Shown: positions 1 to 12,195, counted from the stretch's first letter. The stretch is DNA of 64,000 nt from Zizania palustris (GCA_019279435.1 JAAALK010000289.1:6330342-6394341), one strand, 5' to 3'. Program-made: numbers and translations. The notes: generated by a model not told the origin, from the sequence alone.

Positions 1-934
1 CCTAGGGGTAAAGTAGTCTATTCACAGGTCTGAATAGTTCCTATAAATAGTGGAAGCTAGCTAGGTCACATCAACACTTTGAGTAGTCATTTTTGAGCTC
101 CTGTGCTAGCCGCGACACACGTTGTATTTGGTTTGTGAGTTCATTTTGTGTTCCCTGTTCAAGCAATGAAGTTTCGATTCTGTTTTCATTTACGGCTTGA
201 ACTTGTATGCGTACTTCACTGCATGCTTTGATCTCTCTGTGTCTTACTTCTTTTGAGTTGAGTTTTTGCACTGAATCTTTTCTGGAGAAGCGTGTGAGAA
301 GCCTGTTCGAGTGAAGTGTGAGTTTTTCAGTGTCTGTTCGCTCTATGTAAACTGGAGGCAAGACCTCTCTGATTACTAGCGAAGCACTGTTGTTGGCTTA
401 GATCGAAGCCCGTTTTCTTCCCTTGTCGAAGTCCTTGGTGAAGTCTGTTCAGTGTGCGTTTAGACCATCGATGTACAAAGCCCAGCACCAGTTGTTGTTG
501 CTGAGTATTTGGTCGAAGTCTGTAGAGGAAAGTCTGCTCTTGCGAAGGGTGAAGTGCGAAGCCTGCTCAAAGGCACCTAGTGTGCTGAGCCTGCACTAAC
601 TTAGCAGAGCTGATCGAAGTCCTCAAAGGGAAGTCCACTCTTGCGAAGGGTGAAGTGCGAAGCCTGCTCGAAGGCACCCTGTGTGCGGAGCCTGCACTGA
701 CTTAGCAGAGCTGAATTTTTGGGGTAGTGGGTGGAGCGAAGTCTTCTTGGCTTCGAACTTTTGCTCCTTGCAAAGCCTATTTTCGGAGCTGTAAAATACC
801 TCTGAACCAGAACTCCGAAGGGTGTGTTCGAAGCCTGTTCCGTAGAAGACAGAATTAAAACAGAAGGCTATTTTTAGTCTGAAATTTTAAAAGCTCCCAT
901 TCACCCCCCTCTGGTCGTTGTTTCCGATCCAACA
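1..934 (+). repeat. C1 5' LTR, R-U5 part only
   Basis: Positions 1-934 align with 8992-9917 with small indels, so this is the downstream part of the left LTR. About 1.25 kb of U3 should lie before the window. A TATAAATA box is at 42-49. The LTR ends in CA at 933-934, two bases before the primer binding site. It is rich in CGAAG and TTCGAA motifs and holds a 101-bp direct duplication (starts near 540 and 641). Confidence 0.92.
42..49 (+). promoter_or_regulatory. C1 5' LTR TATA box
   Basis: TATAAATA at the same place as the box at 9033-9040 in the 3' LTR. It probably sets the start of R, roughly 30 bp downstream. Confidence 0.75.
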
Positions 935-936
935 AT

Positions 937-948
937 TGGTATCAGAGC
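937..948 (+). other. C1 primer binding site (initiator-Met tRNA type)
   Basis: TGGTATCAGAGC starts two bases after the LTR end. This is the standard plant copia primer site, complementary to the 3' end of initiator methionine tRNA. Confidence 0.95.
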
Positions 949-998
949 AGGTTAAGATCACCAGTTGACCTTAACCGGTTTTGTGATCTGTTGGTGAC

Positions 999-3464
999 AT
1001 GGACAGAGTTAGTAAAATACCTCTGTTCGATGGGACAGATTTTGCATACTGGAAGGTGCGCATGGAGGCTTACTTGCTAAGCTAAGGAAATGCAATTTGG
1101 GAGATTGTGGACTCACAATACTCTATCCCTGAAACTCGCACGTCTCAAACAGCGAAGGATCAGTATAATGCCAACTCCAAGGCAAGAAATATAATGTTCA
1201 TTGGTTTGAGTAGAAGTGAGTTTGATAGGGTGCAGCACCTTAGGATAGCTAGGGAGATTTGGACTACACTCACTATTTTTCATGAGGGCTCTACATAGAT
1301 TAAGGCCAGGCGCCAAAGCACATACAATCAACAATATCAGTTGTTTGTGCAGGCACCTGGTGAATCTATAGATGCCATGTTTTCTCGCTTTGATGCAATA
1401 GTGAGTAACTTGCGGTCCAATGGGATGCTTGCTTACAATGATCATGATAGGGCTATCAAGCTTCTCTATGCTCTTGATCGTAGCATATGGGAAGTGAAGA
1501 TATCCAGCATTGAGGAGTTCACAGGTTATGACACATTGACCTGTGATGAGCTCTTCAGCAAGCTGAAGTCCACAGAGATTGCCAAGGCATCTCCTGCAGT
1601 GCATAGGAACTCCTTGCCACAGCCATTGACATTGGTTTCTAGCACTAGCTGTGGCACCACTACAGAACCAAGCACATCAGGCACTTGTGTTTTTTCAGAT
1701 GGTTTTGCTTTGTCCTCCCTGGTCTCCGTCACTAAGGAGCAGGTGGATACTCTGGATGATGATGAGCTTGCTCTCATTGCTAGAAGGTTCACCCATTTTC
1801 ACCATGAGAGACGGGATCAGAGGAGAAGTGGTTTCAGTGGTTGTTTTGATTGTGGCGACACTTCTCACATCAAGGCCAATTGTCCTAAACTCAAGAAAAG
1901 AGATGAGAGTGAGCGCCCCAAATACCACAAGAAGGAGAGGAAACCCTTTGTGAAGGGCAAGCGCGGCAAAGTGGATAAGAGGGTAGCCAAAGCCGCTTCC
2001 AGAGCTTTTGTTGCTTCTCTCAGCGACATCAACACTTCCTCAACTGAGGAGTCGAGCTCTGATGAGGAGGAGGAGTCCTCAAGGAAGGAGGAGAAGAAGG
2101 ACAAGAAGGGACGATATTTCACCGGCTTTTGCTTCATGGTCGACTGTGATCACAGCGGCGATGAGCTTGACTCATCTGAGGTACCTCAATCCTATGACTA
2201 GCTTTCAATTAAATTAGATGAACTGAATGAAGTAGTTCTTGGTCAGGATAGATTACTTGTGCAAGCCACTAGAGATTGAAAAGACCTTAGACTTAGGCTA
2301 GAATCTGTTTCTACTGATTATGTCATGCTTAAGTCTAGGATTAATGATGTTGAATGTGAATCTTGTACTGTTGTCATGGGTGAGCTTGCTCAGTTGCGTT
2401 CTGTGCATTCTCAAACTCTTTCTGAGCTTGAGACTGCATAGAAGCAGCTTTTGATGGTGGATTCTAGTCCTCATGATATAATTGAATGCATGAACTTCAC
2501 CTTATTACGTGAGAGCATTGATTTACGTGATAAGCATATTCAGGATTTAGAGGCTAGATTGGAGAGGGCCGGTAGTTCTAAGGATGTGCAACCTGTGTGT
2601 GACACTTGCATAACCCTTAAGGACCAGCTAGGCACTGTTCGAGAGTGAGCTGAAAACCTTATGACTGAGAATGAGTACGTTCTTTCCATGGTTAACAAAT
2701 GCACTGAGGGAAAGGGTAGGATGGACTTGCTCTTGGCCAAAACCAAGATGTGTGCTGACAGAGCAGGGTTACCTCTAGGATTGAGTTTTGAGAGGATTCC
2801 TTCAGACAGTGTAAACAAAATTGTTTTTACCTCACCCAATACCTTAGAGAAAGAGAGAGCTCTGTTAGACACTCCTTCAGCCAAAAAGCCTACCCGAACT
2901 CCAAAGAAAACCACTCCTCCTGCAAAGAAAATTCCTCCCAAGAAAACCACTCAGCAGAAGCCCAAGGAGCCTATGAGACTTGCTCCTATGACCCATGAGA
3001 GTGCCCCTAGGAGAGTTTTTCATTGTTCCTACAGTCAGCGGGTGGGTCATCTGGTTGGGTTCTGTTTTCGTCACATCAAGGATGAGCGACGCTCTCAGGC
3101 GATGAGTTTCCAGGACATGCTTTACCCATCTCGAGGTATGCATGAGTCTGAGTTTTACTCACATCCTGTTTTTGAGGCTCCACGTACTTCTCAGAAAGGT
3201 TTTGCTCCTCGATGTGTTCACCATGTTCCATACAGTGGTAGACCCCGGGAGAGCAGCTTTGTACCTCGTCAGAGTAGGAGACCTCATCATGCATTTGGGT
3301 CACAGCATGTAGGTAGACCTCGCACTTTGCATCATTCTGATTACCCTTTGCGTAGACAGTCTATTTTTATTATGCCTACTACTTATATCACTCAGTGTTG
3401 GATGTCTCGTCATGTATTCACTCACCCCAGCACTAAGCGATTGAGATTATCTTATCATGTGTAG
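999..3464 (+). pseudogene. gag: C1 gag (nucleocapsid precursor), decayed
   Basis: The start is the ATG at 999, 51 bases after the primer site; the matching start is used in C3. The N-terminal 200 or so residues resemble the copia Gag polypeptide (UBN2-like, with a YWKVRMEAYL block). A CCHC zinc knuckle of spacing CX2CX4HX4C lies near residues 282-295, followed by a Lys/Arg-rich then acidic Ser/Glu tract. A long helical part and a second, damaged zinc knuckle follow near 3020-3060. Gag would form the particle and package RNA. In-frame stops occur at 1083, 1296, 2199, 2277, 2439, 2646 and 3462, with no frameshift. C3 has Gln at the positions matching 1083, 1296 and 2199. Confidence 0.9.
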
Positions 3465-6400
3465 GCGCCAGACCGAGGCTTGGAGGGCACGTAGATCATG
3501 GACTCCGGTTGTTCACACCATATGACCGGAGATGCAGCATGGTTCTCATGCCTCACCACAACCAAGCAAAGGGAACATATCACCTTCGGCAACAATCGAA
3601 GGAGTAGAGTAAAAGGTATAGGTGTGGTAAGAATCAACTCAAATTTCACTCTCAATGATGTTGCTTTGGTTGAAAACTTGGGATACAATTTGCTTTCTGT
3701 ATCTCAATTGCTTGATGAGGGCTTCGAAGTGCGATTCCATCGCGATACTTCGCAAGTACTCAATTATGATGGCGTTGTTGTCTGCAAGATCTTTAGAGTT
3801 GGGAGAGTTTTTGGAGCTGATTTTTCTGAATCATCTGATTCTTCTCATTGTCTTGTTGCACATTCTACTTATGAGCATTGGAAGTGGCATAGGAGACTAG
3901 GGCATATGAGCTTTGAGTTGCTCGCTCGTCTGAGTGCCCTAGGTCTAATCCGAGGATTGCCCAAGCTCAAGTTTGAGAAGAATTTAGTTTGCGCTCCTTG
4001 TCGACATGGAAAAATGATTACCGCTTCGCACTCGCCAGTCACCACTATGATGACTGAACAACCTAGAGAACTTCTTCACATGGACACTTTAGGTCCTTCT
4101 CGGGTTAGTTCTTTATGCGGCAAGTGGTATGTGCTAGTTATTGTTGACGATTTCTCTCGCTACTCTTGGGTCCTCTTTCTTGCCAGCAAGGATGAAGTGT
4201 TTTCACACTTTCGGAGCTTGGCTTTGAGACTTTTTATTGAACTCCCTGGTGCATTGAAATTCAATCAAAGTGATAATGGCACTGAGTTCAAAAACAGTCT
4301 CTTTGTTGACTTTTGCATGGAGCATGGCATAGAACATCAATTCTCTGCTCCGCGGGTTCCTCAACAGAACGGTGTTGTTGAGAGAAAGAACGGCACTTTG
4401 GTTGAGATGGCTAGGACGATTCTCGATGAGCACAGGACTCCTAGAAAATTCTGGGCTAAGGCCATGAACACTGCTTGTTACATCTCAAACCGAATCTTCT
4501 TGTGCTCAATTTTGAACTTGACATCTTATGAGCTACGTTTTGGGAGACAGCCCAAGGTTACTCATCTTCGAGTTTTTGGCTGTCATTGTTTTATCGTAAA
4601 ACGTGGTAATTTTGACAAATTTGAGTCGCGTTCTTCTGACGGGATCTTTTTGGGTTACACTACACATGGTCATTCTTATCGTGTTTATAATTTGGAGACT
4701 AACACTGTCATCGAGTCATGTGATGTGACTTTTGATGAATCGACCCGCTCTGTTAGTTTTGCTCTTGAACAGGCAAATGAACATGACATGGAACAGACCA
4801 TCTTCGAAGAAGAAGATCCCGAAGATTTCGAGGATGAACCCCTACTACCCTCGACATCAACCCCCGAAGCTGACCCCGCTTCAACCACTTTGGCACAAGG
4901 TCCCGAAGCAACTAAATCGACATCGGTCATCTTGGACCACTCCAACGCACAAGTTGAGGGGGAGACTGCATCTCGCCGCGAGGCTCCACACCATGTTCAA
5001 AGGATGCATCCTCCTGAGCAGATCATTGGTGAGCTTGATCAAAGGGTAACATGTTCTCATGCTCATTTCATTGATTCCGCTTTTGTTGCTTCTTTCGAGC
5101 CCTTAGATGTTAATCATGCACTTTATGATTCTAGTTGGATCAATGCCATGCATGAAGAACTTGAAAATTTTGAGAGAAACCAAGTCTGGACTTTAGTTGA
5201 TCCTCCACAAAATGTTCATTTCATTGGAATAAAATGGATTTTCAAAAACAAACAAGGGGAGGATGGGACTGTAGTTAGAAACAAGGCTAGACTTGTAGCT
5301 CAGGGTTATTCTCAATTAGAAGGGATTGATTTTACTAAAACATTTGCACTTGTTGCTCGTCTTGAGGCCATTAGAATTTTACTTGCATTTGCAACATCCC
5401 AGGGATTCAAACTCTATCAAATGGATGTCAAAAGTGCTTTTCTTAATGGCTTCGTAGGCGAAGATGTTTATGTAAAACAACCTCCTGGCTTTGAAAACCC
5501 CAAATACCCACATAAAGTCCTTAAACTTCATAAGGTTCTTTATGGACTCAAGCAGGCTCCTCGGGCATCGTATGATAGACTTAAGTCTTTTCTGCTTGAG
5601 CGGGGGTATTTGTTGGGATCTGTTGATAAAACCCTGTTTACTCTCAAGCATGGCAAAGATTTCCTCCTAGTCCAGATTTATGTGGATGATATCATCTTTG
5701 GTGGCTCTTCTCATGCTTTGGTTGCCGAGTTTGCAGATCTCATGAGCAGGGAGTTCGAGATGTCCATGATGGGCGAACTCACCTTTTTCCTTGGTTTACA
5801 AATCAAGCAAAGCAAACAAGCTACTTTCGTCCATCAGACGAAGTACACCAAGGACCTGCTCAAGAAATTCGACATGGCTGATGCGAAGCCACTCGCCACT
5901 CCAATGGCTACATCTATAGCATTGGATCCTAACGAAGATGGAGAAGTCGTAGATTAGAAGGAGTTCCAAAGCATGATCGGCTCCCTCCTCTACTTGACTG
6001 CTACGAGGCCGGACATACACTTCGTAGTGTGTCTGTGCGCTCGTTTTCAGGCTTCACCACGAGCTTCACACAGCCAAGCGGTAAAGCGCATTCTCAGGTA
6101 TCTCAAACATACCTTACAATTCGACATTTGGTATTCGGCGTCTTTCTCTTTGTGTCTTCGAGGTTATTCCGATGCGGATTTTGCTGGGTGTAGGATTGAT
6201 AGGAAGAGTACCTTTGGTACTTGTCATTTTATGGGTACATCACTAGTTTGCTGGTCTTCCTGCAAATAGTCTAGTGTTGCACAATCGACGGCTAGCTGTT
6301 GCTCTCAGATTTTGTGGATGGTTTCCACTTTGCGGGATTTCGGGTTAGATTATAAGAGTGTTCCACTTTTCTGTGATAACACTAGTGCTATTTTTATTGC

Positions 6401-6608
6401 AAACAACCCGGTTCAGCACTCCAGAACCAAACACATTGATGTGCGATATCATTTTCTCAGAGATCATAATGAGAAGGGTGATATTGAACTTCAATATGTT
6501 GATACCCAACACCATCTAGCCGATATTTTCACGAAACCCCTCGATGCTTCTCGTTTTGCCTACTTGCGTGGGGAACTTTGTGTTTGTCACCCTTACGGCA
6601 TCTTGTGA
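3465..6608 (+). pseudogene. pol: C1 pol: protease, integrase, reverse transcriptase, RNase H
   Basis: Pol continues in the same frame as gag. Protease is marked by DSGCS at 3501. The integrase zinc region (HRRLGH, then CAPCRHG) lies at about 3885-4010, and the catalytic D, D, E are near 4083, 4270 and 4380 (LHMDTLG, SDNGTEF, VVERKN). RT carries YVDD at 5679-5690. RNase H ends with ADIFTKPLD near 6520. The largest uninterrupted piece is 3498-5957. Premature stops are at 3492 (just before the protease, where copia pol normally has Trp), 5955 and 6267; the natural stop is 6606-6608. All catalytic motifs are still readable. The protein would process the polyprotein, copy the RNA and integrate the cDNA in the nucleus. 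Confidence 0.95.
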
Positions 6609-7737
6609 GGGGGAGCAGATTTTCATTGTCTTGCATAGGCTCACTGTGTGTGAAATTGCATTTACATCTTTTGCACTTATATGTCTGTTTTTAAATTCAT
6701 GAAATCATGTCAGCTCAGCTCTATTTAATATGTCTGAAACATTATGTGCATGATTCTTCTTTCCAAAATCAAATCATGCTCACTGCTTAGTCTTGAATAT
6801 AGCATGTTTAGGCAGGACTGCTTTAGCTATCTTTTATCTGCTTGATAGCAAGACTCCTTTTCTCTGGATGCTAAACATTGCAACTTGAAAAATTGTGTTA
6901 CTTATTCATGGATATTCATAAAGTGTTAAACAATTTGTTCACTTAATTAAAATTCCAAAAATCCATGATTTGCATGCTTCAAAGCAAAAAGATCCAGGTG
7001 GGTTTGTTTGTCGCACTACCCTATTCTCGATTGCTTACCATTGCAGATTGGTCTGAACTGGGATAATGTAGTGTATGCCAAAATCACCGCCTTAAGCTTA
7101 TGATGGCTTTCATGCCTACGCTTGGCTTGATTGGAAAGTATAAGGTAGACAAACAAATAACCCCTGGCATTATGAAAAGAACAACAAAATTCATTGATCA
7201 TTAAGTTTGTTTCAATGCTCCATTTGAACTGGACTTGTCTGTCTAGAGTAGAAATTGACTAGTTTTGCGCATTCCCTACTTCTACTTATCTAGTTACTTT
7301 GATTGAGTGGTGATGCTTTTATTTCAAAATGATAAAATCACATGTTGTCATCATGTTTTAGAGAATGATAAAATTGAGTTGAGCACATGAAAATTGGTAT
7401 TAATGTTGGCATATTTTTGCTTTATATGTCTTTGCAATTCTGGCCATTTCGAAGCTTTACATCTTTTTGAATGCTCCTTGATGCTTGTATTTCCAAAGGG
7501 GGGGATTTTGAGTTCTCTGTAGCAAGGGGTAAAATAACTCTGGGGGAGTTTTATCTTGCAAAGGAAAAGATTTGCCGAAGGGGCTTTTACTCTGTTGAAA
7601 AAGGGGGAGGACAATTCTTTTGTCAAGTGACATGATTTGGCTCATTTCTGAGTTTTTATGGTCACTTGTGTGCTGAAATTTTTCAAATTTTTGTTGAACT
7701 TGAATTTGGTTGTCAATGCACTCATCAAGGGGGAGAT
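6609..7737 (+). other. C1 3' untranslated tract with several purine runs
   Basis: There is no credible ORF, so no envelope-like gene is kept. G-rich purine tracts lie at 6607-6618, 7495-7507, 7540-7548, 7597-7611 and 7727-7737. The last abuts the LTR and is the likely plus-strand primer. Repeated tracts of this kind upstream of the 3' LTR are a reported Sirevirus trait. A stretch near 6980-7165 matches the equivalent tract in C6 (42250-42440) and C7. Confidence 0.8.
7727..7737 (+). other. C1 polypurine tract
   Basis: AAGGGGGAGAT is immediately before the TGAGAAACC start of the 3' LTR. The same tract precedes the C6 LTR at 42934. Confidence 0.88.
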
Positions 7738-8526
7738 TGAGAAACCAAGGGTTAGTTTCGGAGTCTGTGATGAGTGATTGACAGATTTTACCCTCTGATT
7801 TGAAGGGGTCCCTCCTAAGGGGTTCGGAGGTTGTTTCACCGAAGGGTTCGGTGGGTCTGGTTGCTGCAGCTGTTGCAGCGGAGTGTGCCTGTCGGAGGGG
7901 TCCGACAGTACACGATGACTAGGTTCTACTGAAGGGTTAGGTACTTTGGGCGGTACACCGGAGTGTGTATCGGAAGTGGTTTACCCGGAGAGGTCTCTGG
8001 GATACTGGATACACTAGTCTGTTTGTCTGTGGTGCGCAGGTGACTTCAGAGGCGACGAACGGTTCGTAGAAGGTGAACCTGGGTCAAGCGGGAGGCTTGA
8101 TACTAGGGGAGCAGGGAGCTCCATCACAAAGGCTGCGAAGGGGTCGAGGTCAGACCTCGGGTCGAGGTGCGTCAGGAGAAGGCAGTAAGTGCGGAGTGTG
8201 GCTCCGGGTGAAGGTACTTCGAGACGAAGTCCTCGGATGCGAGGCACTTCGACGGGTACTCCGAATGGAGTGACTTCGAAGTATGGTGGACAAAGTCCTC
8301 AGCAATGAGGCAAGGTGTTCGAAGTGTGCTCCGGAGGGAGGCACTCGAAGGTATACCCGACGAAGGTCTCAGAAGTCGAGGTGCATCGAAGGCATGGTCT
8401 GGGTGAGGTTTGTCAAGGAGTGTGCTCGGGGAGAGACACGGCGACGAAGTGCTCATGGAATGCTTCGTGCGGAGGCCTTGGACGAAGGAGGGACTTCGAA
8501 GGGTGGTACTTCGAAGGTGGGGCTTT

Positions 8527-8611
8527 GGAGTGAGGCTGACTTCGGAGTGAGGCTGGCTTCGGAGTGAGGCTGACTTCGGAGTGAGGCTGGCTTCGGAGTG
8601 AAGCTGACTTG
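8527..8611 (+). repeat. Five tandem copies of a 17-bp unit in the C1 U3
   Basis: A unit of the form GGAGTGAGGCTGRCTTC repeats five times without a gap; alternate copies differ at one purine, giving a 34-bp higher-order unit. It lies about 420 bp upstream of the TATA box, a place typical of enhancer repeats. Confidence 0.88.
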
Positions 8612-9032
8612 AGGTACTTCGGCAATACATGGCTTCGGTACACGGGCTGATGGAGTTCGAGCTGGGAGAAGCTGCAAAGCCATGGTGGTCCACTCCGAAG
8701 GTGTTGGTGCGAAGGCCCAAGGGCTTTGACGGCTTCGGCTCAAAACCGTCACTGTATCGAAGGCTGACTTTGGTGAACCGAAGGCCGTCAGGCTCAAGGC
8801 TTCTCACCGAAGCTACCGCACCCCTCGCGTGCGAAGGGGGGCTTCAGAAGGGTCCAAAACTGCAAAAGCTGGCCGTGTCTGCTCTGCAAAAGCTGATGTT
8901 GTCCCCTCTATGTAGCTGACAAAATAAGCCTCCAAATAAAGTAGACTACCAGCTGTACCCCCTATTCTGATGAGACAAAACCGGTGTAAAACCTAGGGGT
9001 AAAGTAGTCTATTCACAGGGCTAAATAGTGCC

Positions 9033-9040
9033 TATAAATA
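9033..9040 (+). promoter_or_regulatory. C1 3' LTR TATA box
   Basis: TATAAATA, matching 42-49 in the 5' LTR. Confidence 0.75.
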
Positions 9041-9917
9041 GTGGAAGCTAGCTAGGTCACATCAACACTTTGAGTAGTCATTTTTGAGCTCATGTGCTAG
9101 CCACCACACACGTTGTATTCGGTCTGTGAGTTCATTTTGTGTTCCCTGTTCAAGCAATGAAGTTTTGATTCTATTTTCATTTACTGCTTGAACTTGTATG
9201 CGTACTTCACTGCATGATTTGATCTCTCTGTGTCTCACTTCTTTTGAGTTGAGTTTGTGCACTGAATCTTTTCTAGAGAAGTGTGTGAGAAGCCTGTTCG
9301 AGTGAAGTGTGACTTTTCAGTGTCTGTTCGCTCTGTGTAAACTGGAGGCTAGACCTCTCTGCTTACTAGCGAAGCACTGTTGTTGGCTTAGATCGAAGCC
9401 CATTTTCTTCCCTTGTCGAGGTCCTTGGCGAAGTCTGTTCAGTGTGCGTTTAGACCTTCGAAGTACGAAGCCCAGCAAAAGTTGTTGTTGCTGAGTATTT
9501 GGTCGAAGTCTGTAGAGGGAAGTCTGCTTTTGCAAAGGGTGAAGTGTGAAGCCTGCTTGAAGGCACCCAGTGTGTTGAGCCTGCACTAACTTAGTAGAGC
9601 TAATCGAAGTCCTCAGAGGGAAGTCCGCTCTTGCGAAGGTTGAAGTGCGAAGCCTGCGCGAAGGCACCTTGTGTGCGGAGCCTGCACTGACTTAGCAGAG
9701 CTGAATTTTCGGGGTTGTAGGTGGAGCGAAGTCTTCTTGGCTTCGAACTTTTGGTCCTTGCGAAGCCTGTTTTCGGAGTTGTAAAATACCTTCGAACCAG
9801 AACTCCAAAGGGTGTGTTCGAAGCCTGTTCCGCAGAATTAAAACAGAAGGCTATTTTTAGTCTGAAATTTTAAAAGCTCCCATTCACCCCCCTCTGGTCA
9901 CCATTTCTGGTCCAACA

Positions 9918-11566
9918 CAGATGGAGTCCACTCTGCCACAAAATTTGCCACCCCTTGTGACTTGATTGCTGTCCTTACTACGGAGGAGATGCCGAAGGGT
10001 GTTAGCTCAATGGCCCATTTTCCAATTCTTCTCGTAGAATCTTTGCTTCGGAGCATATCTCACAAAGGATATGAAGTTGGTACAATTACATTATGTGCTA
10101 GAAAATAATGTCGTAACTTCCTCAAAGACATTATCAGAGCATAAGTGAACTTCTCAAGCTCGAAATATCTTGTTTTTGCTCCAGATAAAGCTTCGGATAT
10201 AAAATATACTGGATTCTACACCAACCTCCCATTGAAATCAACTTCTCTGACAAGGACTGCACTGACAGTGGAGCCAATAGCTGCAAGGTAGAGGAGTAGG
10301 GTTTCATCTTCAACGGGCACAATGAGTGTAGCGAGGTTGCTGAGATAATTTTTGACACTCCGGTGTCCATGCAAAATCTTCGGACCCTTTCAATGCTTTG
10401 AAAATAGGCAGACTTCGTTCTGCGGACCTTGCTATAAATCTGCTAAGTGCTGCTAGATGGCCAGTCAGCTTTTATACCTGCTTTAAATTTTCTAGCGGAG
10501 CCATCCTTTGCAATGCAGTTATTTGAGTAGGGCTAGCTTCAATCCCTCTACTCGAAACTAAATACCCTAGCAACGTCCCAGCCTGAGCCCCGAAGATACA
10601 TTTTTCGGGGTTGAGACGAACTCCACACGCCCGAAGGCTCTCAAATGTATCTGCTAAGTCTAGGCTATGTTGGTGCTTTAAAGCACTCTTTATTACAATA
10701 TCATCCATATAGGCTTCTACATTGTGGCCTATTTGATGACCTAGAGCCTTAGCAATTAACCTCGAAAAAGTTGCCCCAGCGTTTCTCAAGCCAAAAGGCA
10801 TTCTTACATAGCAGAAGACTCCCGAAGGAGTTACAAAGCTTGTTTTGATTTCATCTTCACGCTTTAACTAAATTTGATGATAGCCAGAATACGCGTAGAG
10901 GAAGCTTAATAACTCCGAACCAGCAGTGGAATCAACTAATTGATCATTTCGGGGCATGGGATAGGGGTCACGTGGGCATGCTTTATTCAAAGATGTAAAA
11001 TCAATACACATGCGCCACTTCTCGGAGGATTTTTTCCAGATGAAGACTGGGTTAGCTAACCACTCCGTATGAGCTACTTCTCTGATAATCCCAGCCTTCA
11101 GTAATTTCTCCACTTCTGCTTTATCAAGGATGACCCTTTCTACAGATAACTTCCAAAGTCCTTGTCGAACAGGTCGAACCCTTGGGTTTACAAGCAAGCT
11201 ATGCTCAATGATATCTCGACTTACTCCCGGAATGTCTTCATCGGACCAAGCAAAGACATCCAAATTTTCTTCCACTACTTTTTCTAGTGAAGTAGCGATT
11301 TATGGATGCAAATCTTTGCCGAATTGAAAAGAATAGTCTTTGCTGTCTTTTACAATAACCTTTGTTACAATTTCTCCGTCTGGGCTGGGTCTTGGGAAGG
11401 ATTTTTTCGAAGATTCACCTGAAGCAGAGATATCCTCCGAATTGCCTTGTACATTATTCACTTGTCTCGGGTCGAGAGGGGGCCATGACCATATTCTGCC
11501 CTTCGCGCAATGGCTTGATCTCCGAAGATAGTGAGTACTCTCGGTTGCGTGGGCATCTTCATACAT
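9918..11566 (-). pseudogene. pol: G1 pol: reverse transcriptase and first RNase H, truncated
   Basis: The clearest pieces are 10868-11275 (RT fingers/palm, with MCIDFTSLNKACP and the YSGYHQI block) and 10472-10801 (RT palm with the active-site YMDD, then the GYLVSSRGIEA thumb motif). From 10400 down to 9918 the minus strand reads the gypsy RNase H region in several frames, ending in a VAEWTP-like block right at the C1 insertion. Upstream, 11300-11566 is the linker between protease and RT. Several stops and frameshifts separate the pieces. The YMDD core is intact, but the gene is broken by decay and by C1. Confidence 0.88.
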
Positions 11567-11714
11567 AAATAGTATGATGCACCACGGCTCCGAACTAATT
11601 TAACATGCCCCTTTCGAAGATAACATTATATGCATAAGGGGAATCTACAACATCAAAGATTACTTACTCCGTCCTTGCTAGGAGCCCCTCTCCGAAAGCA
11701 ACCTCTAGACCTAT

Positions 11715-12194
11715 CTAGCCGAGGGCATCAAGAGGAGGTCCTGCGAACCATTGCACGGGACGAGCTGCGGGGAGGAGATGTTTCCTGAAGATACAGAGCT
11801 GATCGAAGGCTTGAACGAAGATGATATCTGCTGAACTCCCTCCGTCAACCAGCACTCTCCGGACTTCAGGCCCTGCTATATTGGTAGTAATGACAAGGGG
11901 ATCTGCATGTGGGAACTTTATTTCTGCTGCATCATCTACGGAGAAAGGTATTAGCACATGGGACCACTCGGGCATGGTAGCTGCAGACGAAGAAGCTCCA
12001 ATATGGCCTACTTCCTGGACATATTCTCTTCGCTGTCTCTTCGACATACTGCCGAGGGTCCCTCCTCCGGAAATGGGGAGGACTACTCTTTTGCCCCGAT
12101 CTTGGCCATCTTCTTGCTTTGGGGGTGGCATAATATTGACCACCGGAGGATGCCTTGCGGGGTCGAAGTTGTCTACACGTGCGACAGCCTGCAC
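11715..12194 (-). pseudogene. G1 retropepsin-like protease region
   Basis: An open stretch of 159 codons. The aspartic protease active site reads VLVDGGSSADI, the form seen in Tat/Athila-type gypsy elements. An Asp/Lys-rich segment precedes it and would belong to the Gag C-terminus. The frame opens to gag upstream and to the RT linker downstream with breaks in between. Confidence 0.85.
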
Positions 12195-12195
12195 A

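Larger units (their letters stand above)
1..9917 (+). mobile_element. C1: Sirevirus-like Ty1/copia LTR retrotransposon, 5' end cut by window
   Basis: In order the element has a partial 5' LTR, a tRNA-iMet type primer binding site, one long gag-pol frame, a noncoding tract with several purine runs, a polypurine tract and a full 3' LTR of 2180 bp. The domain order protease, integrase, RT, RNase H is the Ty1/copia order. The large Gag (about 820 codons) and the repeated purine tracts before the 3' LTR point to the Sirevirus/Maximus lineage; that lineage call is an inference. The element lies inside the minus-strand gypsy element G1, directly after its first RNase H region. The expected right target duplication is cagat (9918-9922); its partner is outside the window. 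The frame has ten premature stops, so the copy is dead. Confidence 0.93.
7738..9917 (+). repeat. C1 3' LTR (2180 bp)
   Basis: It starts TGAG and ends CA, and its last 926 bp match the window start. The U3 is GC-rich and full of CTTCGAAG-like motifs. The R-U5 begins after the TATA box at 9033-9040. Long open frames on both strands between 8000 and 8900 come from this composition and have no recognisable domain. The same LTR family recurs, truncated and inverted, at 34491-36373. Confidence 0.93.

Noticed and set aside
1..934. TTCGAA words as heat-shock elements
   Set aside because: Heat-shock elements need GAA and TTC units with a 2-base gap; these words lack the gap, so I do not call them.
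6609..7737. Envelope-like gene downstream of C1 pol, as in some Sireviruses
   Set aside because: No long frame or membrane segment is present between pol and the 3' LTR.
8014..8919. Long open frames on both strands (up to 211 codons) in the C1 3' LTR
   Set aside because: They lie in a biased, repeat-rich LTR; translations are Ser/Pro/Arg-rich low complexity with no domain, and the C4 LTR does not keep the frames.
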